A stretch of 64,000 bases of DNA, taken from NCBI GenBank assembly GCA_038134525.1, contig JAYPVI010000004.1, positions 1 through 64,000 on the forward strand, written 5' to 3'. The stretch's first letter is position 1. The number at the start of each line of letters is the position of its first letter. Position numbers and translations under genes: made by a program. The DNA comes from GCA-002727735 sp038134525 (GTDB lineage: Bacteria > Bacteroidota > Bacteroidia > Flavobacteriales_D > Parvicellaceae). The notes below the pieces were generated by a model that had not been told where the DNA came from, did no database searches, and saw only the letters and a list, made by a program, of their open reading frames with translations. Below, in pieces: positions 49,836-60,200 of the stretch.

Positions 49836-52289
49836 TTATCTAAAAAGTTGAATCATGAATTCATCCTTTACAGGATTTGGTTGACGAACTCCGTTAGCAT
49901 CATATGTACTTCCAAAAGTACCGTCAATAATAACCAAGTATGAACCAGTATCACACTTTCTACCTTTTAAATTAGTACCATCCCACTTGAAATTAGGATC
50001 ATTTGAAGTAAAGACTAGTTTACCCCATCTGTTGTAAATATGGATATCCATTACATCAAAACAAGGATCATTTTGCCCAGCTAACTGATAAAAATCGTTT
50101 TCCCCATCTCCATTAGGTGTAAAGGTATTAGGAATTTCTTCAACAACTCCAATAGGCATTTCTACTTCAACGTGGGAACTGGCTAGTATCGTATCCGATC
50201 CGCATACGGAAGAATATGCTGTATACAATAATTCAAATTCCTCTTGGAAAACATAGTCACAATCGGTTACCCAGCAATAACGTAGAGCAACAGTTGAGGA
50301 GTCTGCATATACGATATTTGTGGTAGTATCATAATTGTACCCATACATGTATACCGTATTTCCTATTGAGTCGTTAAAGTTTTCATAATAATATCCTCCT
50401 GAAAGATCTTGTTGAGGAACCACATATGTGCCTTGGAAGTCAAAATTTGCAGAGTATGGTTCAATAAATAAAGTGTCATTTGGGTTTAACGTATCTTGAG
50501 CAAATAGATCAATACACATGGTATCGTCTAAACTTATAGTAACTTGTGATGGTACATCAATGGCTGTAGACTGAGGCACTGGATCAACATGAACATATAT
50601 GTCGGCCTCTATAGGATTGTATCCAGAACAATCAACAGAATATGCATCTAAATCGAGTTGTAAGGTGTCGCCTAAGTAATTACATGGAGGCATCCAACAA
50701 TATCTTAAATAGATACTACCTATATTTCCTATGTATCCTGAAGGGGTAAGGTTAGAAATATTAAAGAACATGCTGTCAGCAGAATTATTCCAGTTAAAAT
50801 ACGCATGTGTAGTGCTTGAAGTTGGGCACGTAACTGTAAAGGTAGGAGCATTATAGATACAAGAAAATGAAGAAGGGTGGCAACCAGAAGCAATAACAGT
50901 ACCATTATAATCTTGTATATCCCAACTTACTTCAGAATCCCAAAATCCACTTGTCCAGTTTCCGCTTGGTATAGAAATAATATCACCATTTGAAACGATT
51001 AAATTATAAGAAGATGAACTACCTGTAGTAAATGAACTACCTATATTAGAATGCGAAATAATTCCATTAACAGAGATATCTACCGATGCACCATTCCATC
51101 CATCTCCAAATGAATCATACATATTAAAAACATATGTACAAGAGTTGTTTGGACTGATAACATTAAACGGTACTGGTGCCACATAATTATTTAATAAATC
51201 AAAATCAGAAGATGTTAAAAATGCGTAAAGGGAATCAGAAGGGTCATTTACACCAATCTCTAAATCCAAACAAATACTATCGTCAACATAAACACCAACA
51301 CTGACAGAATCGATATTGGAGTTTAATAAAGAAGAGACAGCAGAACTATCATTTAAAGTAAGTGTAGGAGGAATACTAACTTGACAAGGTAGAGCTGCGT
51401 ACTGTAACTCTCTTCTCACTTCTCCTATCTTAACCCCATTTCGGTACTCTTCTACTCTAACTGCAAAAGCATAAAAACCTTGTTGTGTAGGAGCAGCTGA
51501 AATCTCCCCCGTATTGGAATCTATTGACATAGCAGGATAATTAGGAGGTCCACCTATCATATTTGAAGCACTAAATCCACCTGAAAAAACACAATCTGGA
51601 TAAAATGGATACGCACCTGAACCTGGGGCCGAGTTACTACAAGTACCAAAACCAGTTCCTTCATCTAAAGGCGCTACTAAAGAGAAAACTAACTGATCTC
51701 CATCAGGATCAGTTACAGGGTAAGAAAATTGTTTAATGTTATTTACACAGAAGTAGGCGTCATTGGGATAATTACCAAAATCGGGAGTAGAATTTTGACC
51801 CAAGGCTGGATCGGGAATAATAGCAAATATAGTGATACCATCACTGGTTGGAGTAGCTAAATTGGTTGCCAATTGATTTCTACAACATACTTCATATTGT
51901 AGGTAATAACCAAACGTATAGTTTGGAAGTGTAACTGAACTTATCGTTTGGTATATTTTTTCTTCTATTCTTACCACGTTTGGATCAGGTGTGTAACAAG
52001 GATCACCCAATGGAACTAAAGAAGCACCAGTTTCATATAGCGTTTTACAAGTTACTAAGTTGTTGGTTCCAATTTGATATATTCCTATAGTTACCTGAGT
52101 AGGTAAAGTAATTCCATTAACATCATCTCTGTATAACCTCAACTGAACATCGTATGAACTTGATGATGCGCCATTATTGACCATGGTCACCTTAAAATCT
52201 CCACCAGCCAAATGAGATGCCTCTAATTGGTTTTGAAATGAGAAAATAAAAAAAGCAGAGATTAAAAAGGGTAAAAAATTCTTTATCAT
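49836..52289 (-). CDS. T9SS type B surface protein (paralog)
   Basis: The product has 817 residues. It shares the domain order of the 47398 protein: signal peptide (about 1-23), SHLAGGDFKVTMV, LRLYRD, LGDPCYTPDPNVVRIEEKIY, GEVRRELQYAALPCQ, a clear YDSFGDGWNGASVDISVNG domain (about 383-470), two EEFELLY-type segments and a type B C-terminal domain ending DEFMIQLFR. Tandem paralogs of this type arise by duplication. The DSFGDGWNG domain is intact here but decayed in the neighbour. A good promoter lies at 52311-52342. The ligand and role are unknown; a surface adhesin-like role is inferred from the sorting domain. Confidence 0.88.
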   Translation of the reverse strand: MIKNFLPFLISAFFIFSFQNQLEASHLAGGDFKVTMVNNGASSSSYDVQLRLYRDDVNGITLPTQVTIGIYQIGTNNLVTCKTLYETGASLVPLGDPCYTPDPNVVRIEEKIYQTISSVTLPNYTFGYYLQYEVCCRNQLATNLATPTSDGITIFAIIPDPALGQNSTPDFGNYPNDAYFCVNNIKQFSYPVTDPDGDQLVFSLVAPLDEGTGFGTCSNSAPGSGAYPFYPDCVFSGGFSASNMIGGPPNYPAMSIDSNTGEISAAPTQQGFYAFAVRVEEYRNGVKIGEVRRELQYAALPCQVSIPPTLTLNDSSAVSSLLNSNIDSVSVGVYVDDSICLDLEIGVNDPSDSLYAFLTSSDFDLLNNYVAPVPFNVISPNNSCTYVFNMYDSFGDGWNGASVDISVNGIISHSNIGSSFTTGSSSSYNLIVSNGDIISIPSGNWTSGFWDSEVSWDIQDYNGTVIASGCHPSSFSCIYNAPTFTVTCPTSSTTHAYFNWNNSADSMFFNISNLTPSGYIGNIGSIYLRYCWMPPCNYLGDTLQLDLDAYSVDCSGYNPIEADIYVHVDPVPQSTAIDVPSQVTISLDDTMCIDLFAQDTLNPNDTLFIEPYSANFDFQGTYVVPQQDLSGGYYYENFNDSIGNTVYMYGYNYDTTTNIVYADSSTVALRYCWVTDCDYVFQEEFELLYTAYSSVCGSDTILASSHVEVEMPIGVVEEIPNTFTPNGDGENDFYQLAGQNDPCFDVMDIHIYNRWGKLVFTSNDPNFKWDGTNLKGRKCDTGSYLVIIDGTFGSTYDANGVRQPNPVKDEFMIQLFR

Positions 52290-52310
52290 TAAGTAATTTT
52301 ATTAGGATTG

Positions 52311-52342
52311 CAAATTTACTTTAATTTATCATTTTTTTCAAA
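52311..52342 (-). promoter_or_regulatory. Promoter for the 49836/47398 surface-protein pair
   Basis: On the minus strand TTTG (52342-52339), a 20-nt spacer and TAAATTTG (52318-52311) match the Bacteroidota consensus. The box lies 21 nt before the ATG at 52289. Confidence 0.7.
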
Positions 52343-52461
52343 TAATTTAGGGATAAACTAACACTCACCTTACATATATTAATACATTTGACCGATTTTA
52401 AAGATAAACACTGTTCTAACTTCACTTTTCGTAACCATTCAATCACACTTTATTTTATCAA

Positions 52462-54417
52462 ATGGAAAAAAAGAAACGAATTGACATCTACAAAAAACTC
52501 ATTCTACCTAGATTGATCGAAGAAAAAATGCTTATTCTTCTTAGACAAGGTAAAATTTCCAAATGGTTTTCTGGATATGGGCAAGAAGCCATTTCAGTCG
52601 GAACTACATGTGCTATGGATGAAGATGAATTCATTTTACCGATGCATAGAAATTTAGGTGTCTTTACGTCTAGAAATGTGAATTTACATCAACTTTTTTG
52701 TCAGTTCCAAGGGAAATTAGAAGGATTCACAAAAGGAAGGGATCGATCATTTCATTTTGGCTCAATCAAGCACAAAATTGTGGGGATGATATCTCACTTG
52801 GGTCCTCAATTAGGTATAGCTTGTGGAATTGCATTAGCTGAAAAACTAGAAAAAACCAATCGATCAGTTCTCGTGTTTTCAGGAGATGGCGGGGCAAGTG
52901 AAGGCGACTTTCATGAAGCCTTAAATGTAGCATCCGTATGGCAATTACCGGTAATCTTTGTAGTTGAAAACAATCAATGGGGATTATCGACACCATCTAG
53001 GGAACAATTTAATTGTAAACAATTTATAGATAAGGGTATAGGATACGGAATGAAAACAACACAGATTGATGGCAACAAAGTGGACGAGGTATACCAGACT
53101 ATTCAAGAAATTAAAAGTAAACAACAAGTAACACCTGAACCATTTCTTGTTGAAGCGATCTCATTTAGAATGAGGGGACATGAAGAAGCTTCGGGAACTA
53201 AATATTACCCTGAAGGGTTGCAAAAGAAATGGAGTAAAAAGGACCCTATTACCCATTTTGAAGAAAAAATATTAAATGAAAAACTGCTTAAGAAGTCTGA
53301 AATTGAGGAAATAAAATTGCAATTAAAAAAGGAAATTAATGAGGCATGGAAAAAAGCGGAAATAACACCAAAAATAACGCCTAATCAATCCGAAGAAATC
53401 AAAGATGTCTATGCCCCATATTCACCCCCAATTGAAACCAAAGAACACAAAAATAAAAGTGAATTACGATTAATCGATGCAATTAAAGTTGGTATTGACC
53501 AAGCTCTAGAGAAGTTTCCAGAATTAGTTATTATGGGACAGGATATTGCAGAGTATGGAGGAGTTTTCAAGGCCACTGAAGGAATGGTAGAGAAATATGG
53601 AAAAGAAAGAGTAAGAAATACGCCTTTATGCGAATCTGCAATTGTGGGTGCTGCACTAGGACTTTCTATCAAAGGAAAAAAAGCCATTATGGAAATGCAA
53701 TTTGCCGATTTTGTGACCGTTGGATTTAACCAAATTGTAAACAATTTAGCCAAACTACATTATCGATGGGGTGAAAAAGCAGATGTGGTAATTAGGATGC
53801 CTACAGGAGCAGGAGTTGGAGCCGGTCCATTTCATTCACAAAGCAATGAAGCTTGGTTTTTTCACACCCCAGGATTAAAAATTGTTTATCCATCAAACCC
53901 ATCTGATGCTAAAGGGCTATTACTTGCCGCTATTGAAGATCCAAATCCCGTTATGGTTTTTGAACATAAAGCACTCTACAGAAGCTTAAGTGGTGAGGTA
54001 AGCAACGACTATTACACTACACCAATAGGAAAAGCTAAATTAGTAGAAGAAGGAGAAGAATTTTCTATTATTACTTATGGCATGGGGGTTCACTGGGCAA
54101 AATCCGCCATTAAAAAACTAAATGTTAAAGCTGACATATTGGATTTGAGAACACTACTTCCCCTAGATAAAGAAAGCATCTTTAAATCCGTAAAAAAGAC
54201 CAACAAAGTACTTATTTTACATGAAGATTGTTTAACAGGGGGGATTGGAGGCGAGTTATCTGCTTTAATAAATGAACATTGCTTTGAAAATTTAGATGCT
54301 CCGATACTTCGATGCGCTAGCTTGGATACTCCAGTTCCATTTGCTGTTGAATTAGAAAATCAATTCTTACCTTTATCAGAACTAGAAGAAAAAATCGTCC
54401 AATTAATAAATTATTAA
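52462..54417 (+). CDS. Fused 2-oxoacid dehydrogenase E1 (alpha plus beta in one chain)
   Basis: The product has 651 residues. The first half (about 1-300) is E1 alpha with the thiamin diphosphate motif GDGGASEGDFHEALNVASVW ending in VVENNQWG (about 136-175). The second half (about 330-651) is E1 beta with LRLIDAIKVGIDQALEKFP, GQDIAEYGGVFKATEGM, HSQSNEAWFFHTPGLKIVYPS and a C-terminal transketolase fold. An acidic linker joins them. Such fusions are known in Bacteroidota. It decarboxylates pyruvate or branched-chain 2-oxoacids and feeds an E2 (not in window). The branched-chain type is suggested by similarity to BkdA/BkdB-like enzymes, but pyruvate is possible. The next gene starts directly after the stop. 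Confidence 0.92.
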   Translation: MEKKKRIDIYKKLILPRLIEEKMLILLRQGKISKWFSGYGQEAISVGTTCAMDEDEFILPMHRNLGVFTSRNVNLHQLFCQFQGKLEGFTKGRDRSFHFGSIKHKIVGMISHLGPQLGIACGIALAEKLEKTNRSVLVFSGDGGASEGDFHEALNVASVWQLPVIFVVENNQWGLSTPSREQFNCKQFIDKGIGYGMKTTQIDGNKVDEVYQTIQEIKSKQQVTPEPFLVEAISFRMRGHEEASGTKYYPEGLQKKWSKKDPITHFEEKILNEKLLKKSEIEEIKLQLKKEINEAWKKAEITPKITPNQSEEIKDVYAPYSPPIETKEHKNKSELRLIDAIKVGIDQALEKFPELVIMGQDIAEYGGVFKATEGMVEKYGKERVRNTPLCESAIVGAALGLSIKGKKAIMEMQFADFVTVGFNQIVNNLAKLHYRWGEKADVVIRMPTGAGVGAGPFHSQSNEAWFFHTPGLKIVYPSNPSDAKGLLLAAIEDPNPVMVFEHKALYRSLSGEVSNDYYTTPIGKAKLVEEGEEFSIITYGMGVHWAKSAIKKLNVKADILDLRTLLPLDKESIFKSVKKTNKVLILHEDCLTGGIGGELSALINEHCFENLDAPILRCASLDTPVPFAVELENQFLPLSELEEKIVQLINY

Positions 54418-55269
54418 ATGAGAACTTTAGCTGTATACTCCCTATTATTTTTTTCTCTAAATTCCATAGGACAATTTTATGTTAAAAAAGATCACTTAGA
54501 GTATGGATTTAATGTTGGAACCTATATAGCCAATAACAACACTAGTGTACTTTATGATGCTCAAACCTACGTTGCGACTTCTCTTGGAAGTATATTGGAT
54601 AGAAATAGCCCAAATTACAAATACTCTTCTGGAATAGATTATCTAGATGCTCAATTTGGAGGAATAGGAACTTGGGCAATTGACGCTGCCGCAGTACCAG
54701 CTGAAATGAATTATAACCCTGGTTTTTTAATTGGATTACATGTTGGCAAGCATCATCCTAAATTTAAATATTACTTAGACTATAATTTAGCAGATATAAA
54801 TTTGAGTGGAACATCACAGGTTGTTGATGCGATTTATAATCCTGGTGATGCCAATTTTACATCTCCTGTTATCATTTCCGTAAGAGGTAGAGAAAGACGA
54901 AATTTATTTAACCTTGGTTTAGTGTTGGATTTTATCAATGAAGAAGATTTTCACTTAGGAATTCCTTTTGAATTTCAGCTAAACCAAGTTACTCTAATTA
55001 ATAATGAAATTTACTTAGATGGGGTTAATCAAGCTCATACTGTAAATCACATCCCTGCAAATTTGACAAATACAGTAGGTAATAATAATCCTGGAGGATT
55101 TGGCTTTGGAGGAGGAAGCGGGCTCATTTTAACGTTAGATATGGCAGAAAATATTATGATTTCTTTTGGTTATCACGGTTACTTTGCTCAATCAAATTTT
55201 TCAGTTAACCTAAAACCTTGGGGCTTACAGCATAGTGCATTTGCTAGAATGATATGGATGAAAGAATAA
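54418..55269 (+). CDS. Predicted outer-membrane or secreted protein
   Basis: The product has 283 residues. A signal peptide (about 1-18, cleaved near SIGQ) is followed by a beta-strand-rich body with LHVGKHHPKFKYYLDYNLADI and GGFGFGGGSGLILTLDMAENIMISFGY, consistent with an outer-membrane barrel of unknown function. Its ATG immediately follows the E1 stop codon, so it is co-transcribed and probably coupled to the E1 gene, though no functional link is apparent. The next gene starts after 1 nt. Confidence 0.6.
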   Translation: MRTLAVYSLLFFSLNSIGQFYVKKDHLEYGFNVGTYIANNNTSVLYDAQTYVATSLGSILDRNSPNYKYSSGIDYLDAQFGGIGTWAIDAAAVPAEMNYNPGFLIGLHVGKHHPKFKYYLDYNLADINLSGTSQVVDAIYNPGDANFTSPVIISVRGRERRNLFNLGLVLDFINEEDFHLGIPFEFQLNQVTLINNEIYLDGVNQAHTVNHIPANLTNTVGNNNPGGFGFGGGSGLILTLDMAENIMISFGYHGYFAQSNFSVNLKPWGLQHSAFARMIWMKE

Positions 55270-55270
55270 C

Positions 55271-56173
55271 ATGTTTAGGGCTTACTACTTTATAGCATTC
55301 CTATTTTTTGTTAGCATAAAATTTTCTTACGCAATACCAAACAAAGATTCCAATAACACCAAGAAAAAAATCATCAATATTGGAGTTCCATCGGCTGCCC
55401 TTATTTCATTAGTAGGAATTAACGAGATTTGGTATAAAAATTACCCAAGATCAGGTTTTCACTTTTTTGACGATTTCAAAGAATGGAATGGAATGGATAA
55501 AATAGGTCATGCTTGCACCTCATACCAACTTAACAAAGTTAGCCACACTTTATTTGAAAAAAACAACATCAAAAATCCCCTTTTAAAAAGCTCTCTTTAC
55601 ACTTTTGGTTACATGCTAGGAGTTGAGCTTTTAGACGGTTACTCCACAGAATGGGGATTTTCCATTTATGATGTAATTGGTAATGGATTAGGGACCCTAC
55701 TCTACAGTTTTCAGGAATATAAATTAAAGAATCAACCCTTTAAATTTAAGTTTTCATCACAGGAAACACCCTATGCATCTTGTAGACCTTCAATTCTTGG
55801 AGAAAATAGACTACAACAAATTTTTAAAGACTACAATGGCCAAACGTATTGGATAACCTTCAATTACAATGAACTATGGAATAAAAAAATCAAACTTTTT
55901 GATTATGTAGATTTTGCAGTTGGATACAGTATTAATGGTTTTACTGGTGGGCATAACAATCCTGAAATAGCATCTTGTGACTGCATAATAAGTGAATGCA
56001 ATAACCTAAAAAGAACTTCTCAATTTATCTTTAGTATGGACCTTAATGCATCAAAAATTAAAAAAAATCACCCAATAATTGGGAAATTTCTTCTTCCATT
56101 TGATATTGTCAAAATTCCTTTTCCAGCTTTTATTATTAATAGCTCAAAAAATTTTAAGTTAATCTACATTTAA
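55271..56173 (+). CDS. DUF2279 (YfiM-like) envelope protein
   Basis: The product has 300 residues. A signal peptide (about 1-23) leads to a DUF2279 region: FHFFDDFKEWNGMDKIGHACTSYQLNKVSHTLFE (about 57-90), GYMLGVELLDGYSTEWGFSIYDVIGNGLG (about 114-142). The His in KIGHA and the Asp/Glu residues in the second segment form a membrane-associated signature; the function of the family is not established. The rest (about 165-300) appears beta rich. It is the third gene in a unit with the fused E1 and the 54418 gene. Confidence 0.7.
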   Translation: MFRAYYFIAFLFFVSIKFSYAIPNKDSNNTKKKIINIGVPSAALISLVGINEIWYKNYPRSGFHFFDDFKEWNGMDKIGHACTSYQLNKVSHTLFEKNNIKNPLLKSSLYTFGYMLGVELLDGYSTEWGFSIYDVIGNGLGTLLYSFQEYKLKNQPFKFKFSSQETPYASCRPSILGENRLQQIFKDYNGQTYWITFNYNELWNKKIKLFDYVDFAVGYSINGFTGGHNNPEIASCDCIISECNNLKRTSQFIFSMDLNASKIKKNHPIIGKFLLPFDIVKIPFPAFIINSSKNFKLIYI

Positions 56174-56251
56174 GATTTGTTTCGGAATTAGTTAATGTTT
56201 AGATAATGTATTCCATTGATATTTGCAGTATAATTAAAAATTGTGATTTCT

Positions 56252-56407
56252 ATGGAAGAAGTTATTAAACTTAAGAAGTACCATAATCAACTGATGAGTA
56301 AAATTTATAAACTTCCCTACTCAAGTATTCATTTTAAGTCCTTATTAACCTCTCACGCATCAGATGTTTTGTTAAAAATAGAGCAACTTGAACATAAAAT
56401 CAAATAA
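56252..56407 (+). CDS. Small hypothetical protein (51 residues)
   Basis: An ATG at 56252 opens a 51-codon frame ending at TAA, with a GTG three codons upstream as an alternative start. The product is lysine and leucine rich and helical (MEEVIKLKKYHNQLMSKIYK at the start, LLKIEQLEHKIK at the end), so a coiled coil is likely. It lies 79 nt after the DUF2279 gene and 40 nt before terC. A near-match promoter (GATATTTG) precedes it. Coding nature is supported mainly by the sensible helical sequence. Confidence 0.5.
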   Translation: MEEVIKLKKYHNQLMSKIYKLPYSSIHFKSLLTSHASDVLLKIEQLEHKIK

Positions 56408-56447
56408 TTAGTTTTTATACTTATATTCGTTTCAAAGCCAAAGAAAA

Positions 56448-57212
56448 ATGGAATTTGAAACCGTGCTTTCCTTAATTGGGACACTCATTATGCTAATAGC
56501 TCTTCAGATCGTTTTAGGATTTGACAACCTGCTATACATAGCTTTAGAATCCAAAAAAGCTCCAACTGATCAACAAGCTAGAGTTAGAAAAATTGGAATT
56601 GGTATTGCTATCATATTCAGGTTACTTCTTCTATTTATTCTTATAAATCTAATTGCATCATTTGAAGATCCCTTTCTAATATTTTCTAATTCTTTTATTT
56701 CAGCCCAAATGAACCTAGAAAGTTTAATCATTTTACTTGGGGGTATTTTTATTCTATACACCTCTGTTAAAGAAATTTGGCACATGATTACGTTTGAATA
56801 TACTGAGACAACAACCCAAAAAGTAAGTACGAATAAAGCCATTTTCATGATTGTATTCATGAATTTAGTTTTCTCCTTTGATTCCATATTAAGCGCTATG
56901 GCACTTACAGAAAATAATTGGATTATTGCTATTGCAATCATTACAGGTGGAATATTAATGATTGTAGCTTCTAATAAAGTAGCTGAATTTCTACAAAAAA
57001 ACAGGATGTATGAAGTTCTAGGTTTATTTATCCTTTTCCTAGTGGGGATCATGCTGATATCAGATGGTGGACATCAAGCACATCTTAAAATTTTGGGCCA
57101 TGCTATTACCGCTATGAATAAAATTACATTTTACTTTATTTTAGTGATTTTAGTCCTAGTTGATGTAGTACAAACTGCCTATCAAAAAAATATTATGAAG
57201 GGTAAAAGTTAA
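56448..57212 (+). CDS. TerC-family membrane protein
   Basis: The product has 254 residues with about seven membrane helices. TerC family marks are VLGFDNLLYIALESKK (about 22-37, with the Asp of FDN) and FMNLVFSFDSILSAMAL (about 137-153). TerC-family proteins act in manganese or other metal export, and some accompany tellurite-resistance genes. No ter genes lie nearby, so metal export or protein metalation at the membrane is the likelier role. It is separated from the following adhesin gene by a promoter box. Confidence 0.88.
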   Translation: MEFETVLSLIGTLIMLIALQIVLGFDNLLYIALESKKAPTDQQARVRKIGIGIAIIFRLLLLFILINLIASFEDPFLIFSNSFISAQMNLESLIILLGGIFILYTSVKEIWHMITFEYTETTTQKVSTNKAIFMIVFMNLVFSFDSILSAMALTENNWIIAIAIITGGILMIVASNKVAEFLQKNRMYEVLGLFILFLVGIMLISDGGHQAHLKILGHAITAMNKITFYFILVILVLVDVVQTAYQKNIMKGKS

Positions 57213-57228
57213 TTCAAATCTCATTCCT

Positions 57229-57236
57229 TAAATTTG
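57229..57236 (+). promoter_or_regulatory. -7 box TAAATTTG for adhesin module
   Basis: This is an exact TAnnTTTG ending 3 nt before the ATG at 57240. The transcript should be leaderless or start within the codon. A GTTAA at 57207-57211 is the only possible -33 element. Confidence 0.5.
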
Positions 57237-57239
57237 AAT

Positions 57240-60200
57240 ATGAGAATTGTTTTTTCTTTAGTCCTTATATTTTGCTATTTCATTTTACCTAGTCAACAAA
57301 GTGGATTCATTTTTATTGAAAATAAAGGACAATGGCATCGTGATGTTTTATTCAAAACAGATTTAAAAAACGGTCACCTTTATACAATCAAAAATGGACT
57401 TGTTTTTGACTTTTATGATGAAAAAAAACTTTCAGATTTTTATGAAAATCACTACAATAATCTTCATTTATCAAAAGATAAAAAAATAAAAAAACACGCT
57501 TATTCTGTTCATTTTGAAAATGGAGAATTTACTAACATTAAAAAAAGTCAATCAACTAAACATACATATAATTTCTTTAAAGGAAATAGGAGTTGTTGGA
57601 GATCAAATATAAGAGGATATCACCAACTAACCTACCAAAATGTATACCCAGAAATTGACATTCAACTTTACACAAAATTAATTCACTTAAAATATGACAT
57701 CATAATAAAACCCGGAGGAGATCCAGCCCAAATAAAATTCAACTATGAAGGAATTAATGATATTTCCATTAAAAAGGAAAGACTTCATATATACACTTCA
57801 GTGAACCATGTGATTGAGGATAAACCGTATGCATATCAACTTATAAATGGAGAAAAAAAAGAAATTTTGTGCCATTATAAACTCGATGAGCATACATTGT
57901 CATTTGAATTTCCATTAGGGTATGACAAAAAACATGAACTCATAATTGATCCTACCCTAATTTTCTCCACTTTCTCAGGCTCTTATTCTAATAATTTTGG
58001 CTACACCGCTACTTTTGATTCCGATGGATTTCTTTATTCAGGAAGTAGTGTTTTCGGAAGTCAATATCCCACTACTCTTGGAGCATACAATGTAAATTTT
58101 ATGGGAGGTGATGTAGATATTGGGTTAAGTAAATTTGACACTACTGGGTCATTTCTAATTTATTCTACCTACTTAGGTGGTAGTAGTGAAGAGTTACCCC
58201 ACAGTATAATCGTCAATAATATGGACGAATTATTTATTTTGGGGACCACCTCTTCAAATGATTTTCCTACAACTACCAACAGTTATGACACCAGTTTCAA
58301 TGGTGGAACTCCCCTAGACATGTCCAATGGCTTAGGAGTAAATTACATCAATGGATCCGATCTTTTTGTATCGAAAATAAGTGCAGACGGTGCAATTTTA
58401 ATGGGATCAACATATGTAGGGGGTAGTGCCAATGATGGATTAAATAGAACAACTTCAATAGCTTCAGATGATACATTGAGATATAATTATGCAGATGAAA
58501 TTAGAGGTGAAATAGAAATTGATCAAAATAATAACATTTATGTTGGAACATGCACTCAATCAACCGATTTCCCAACTACAAATAATGCTTATCAAACAAG
58601 TTATGGAGGTGGTGGTCTAGACGGATGTCTTTTTAAATTAGACAATAAATTACAAAACTTGATTTGGTCCACCTACCTTGGCGGTGAAAGGTTTGATGCC
58701 GTATATTCCATTGCCTTAAACGATTCGTTGGATATCACAGTTTCTGGTGGAACAAATTCATTACAATTTCCAACTACTTCTTCAGCTCTTCAACCCAATT
58801 TTATGGGAGGACGATGTGATGGATTCATTTCAGAGATAAAACAGAATGGCAGTCAATTATTAAATTCAACCTACTATGGTTCTGACGAATATGATCAGGT
58901 TTATTTCGTTGACTTGGACAGAAATCAAAATAAATATGTTTTTGGTCAAACAGAAAAGCAAGATTCGTCATTTATTAGTAACGCACTATGGAATATCCCA
59001 GGTAGTGGTCAATTTGTGAGTAAACTCACCCCTGACTTAAGCGGAAGGACTTATTCTACCGTTTTTGGTTCTGGGAATGGTATTAATATTTCTCCTACTG
59101 CCTTTTTAGTTGACCTTTGTAACAAAATGTATCTTGCTGGATGGGGAGGAACGGTTAATCAATACCCCACATATGCTAACAATGCTGGTTTTACAAATAA
59201 CATGCCTATTTCTACTGATGCATTTCAAAGCACCACCGATGGAAGTGACTTCTACATTATGGTCATTGAAGATGACGCCTCAGGATTAGTTTATGGTTCC
59301 TATTTTGGCGGTTCAAATTCAACTGAACATGTAGACGGAGGAACATCAAGATTTGATAGAAAAGGGAAAATTTATCAAGCGGTATGTGCTGGTTGTGGAA
59401 ATAATTCTGATTTACCCATTTACCCCACCAATGTGGTTTCAGCCACCAATAACAGCTCATGTAATCTCGGTGTATTTAAAATGGAATTTGATTTACCTTT
59501 TGTTTTAGCCGACTTTGAACAGCCACCAATCGGATGCGAACCACAAACTCACCAATTTAATAATACTAGTGTCAGCAACAACACGAGTGCATTTTTCTGG
59601 GACTTTGGAGATGGTTCATCTAGTAATTTAGAAAATCCTTCTTACACCTTTCAACAAGCAGGCACATATGATGTACAACTGATAATAAGCGATACCGCAG
59701 CCTGTAACTTCAGTGATACAGTGGTAAAACAAGTTATAGTCATTGGAGATACTTCCTATCATCTTGGTGATTTAGATTTATGCTTGGGAGAGTCTATCCA
59801 AATTGGCATTATTCCCAATCCAGACACCTCTTTTAGCTATCAGTGGATACCCCATCAGTATTTAAGTGATTCTAGTGTTTCTAACCCATTTGCAAATCCA
59901 ATTTCCTCAACTACATATTCCTTACTCATTAGTAATGGAATTTGTACGGACACCGCTACACAACATATAAATATCATCAACCCAACAGCTACCATACCAA
60001 ATTCATATACACTGTGTGATTACGATGATATTATTAACCTTACGGCAAACAATCTAGACACCAATAGTCAAATCATTTGGTCTACTTCTTCCTTGTTTTT
60101 AGACACGATTAATAATGCTAATAACCATTCCATTAATGTATCTCCTAATCAAGATACATGGTATTTTATAAAAGTCAATAACGGAAATTGCAACTTTATT

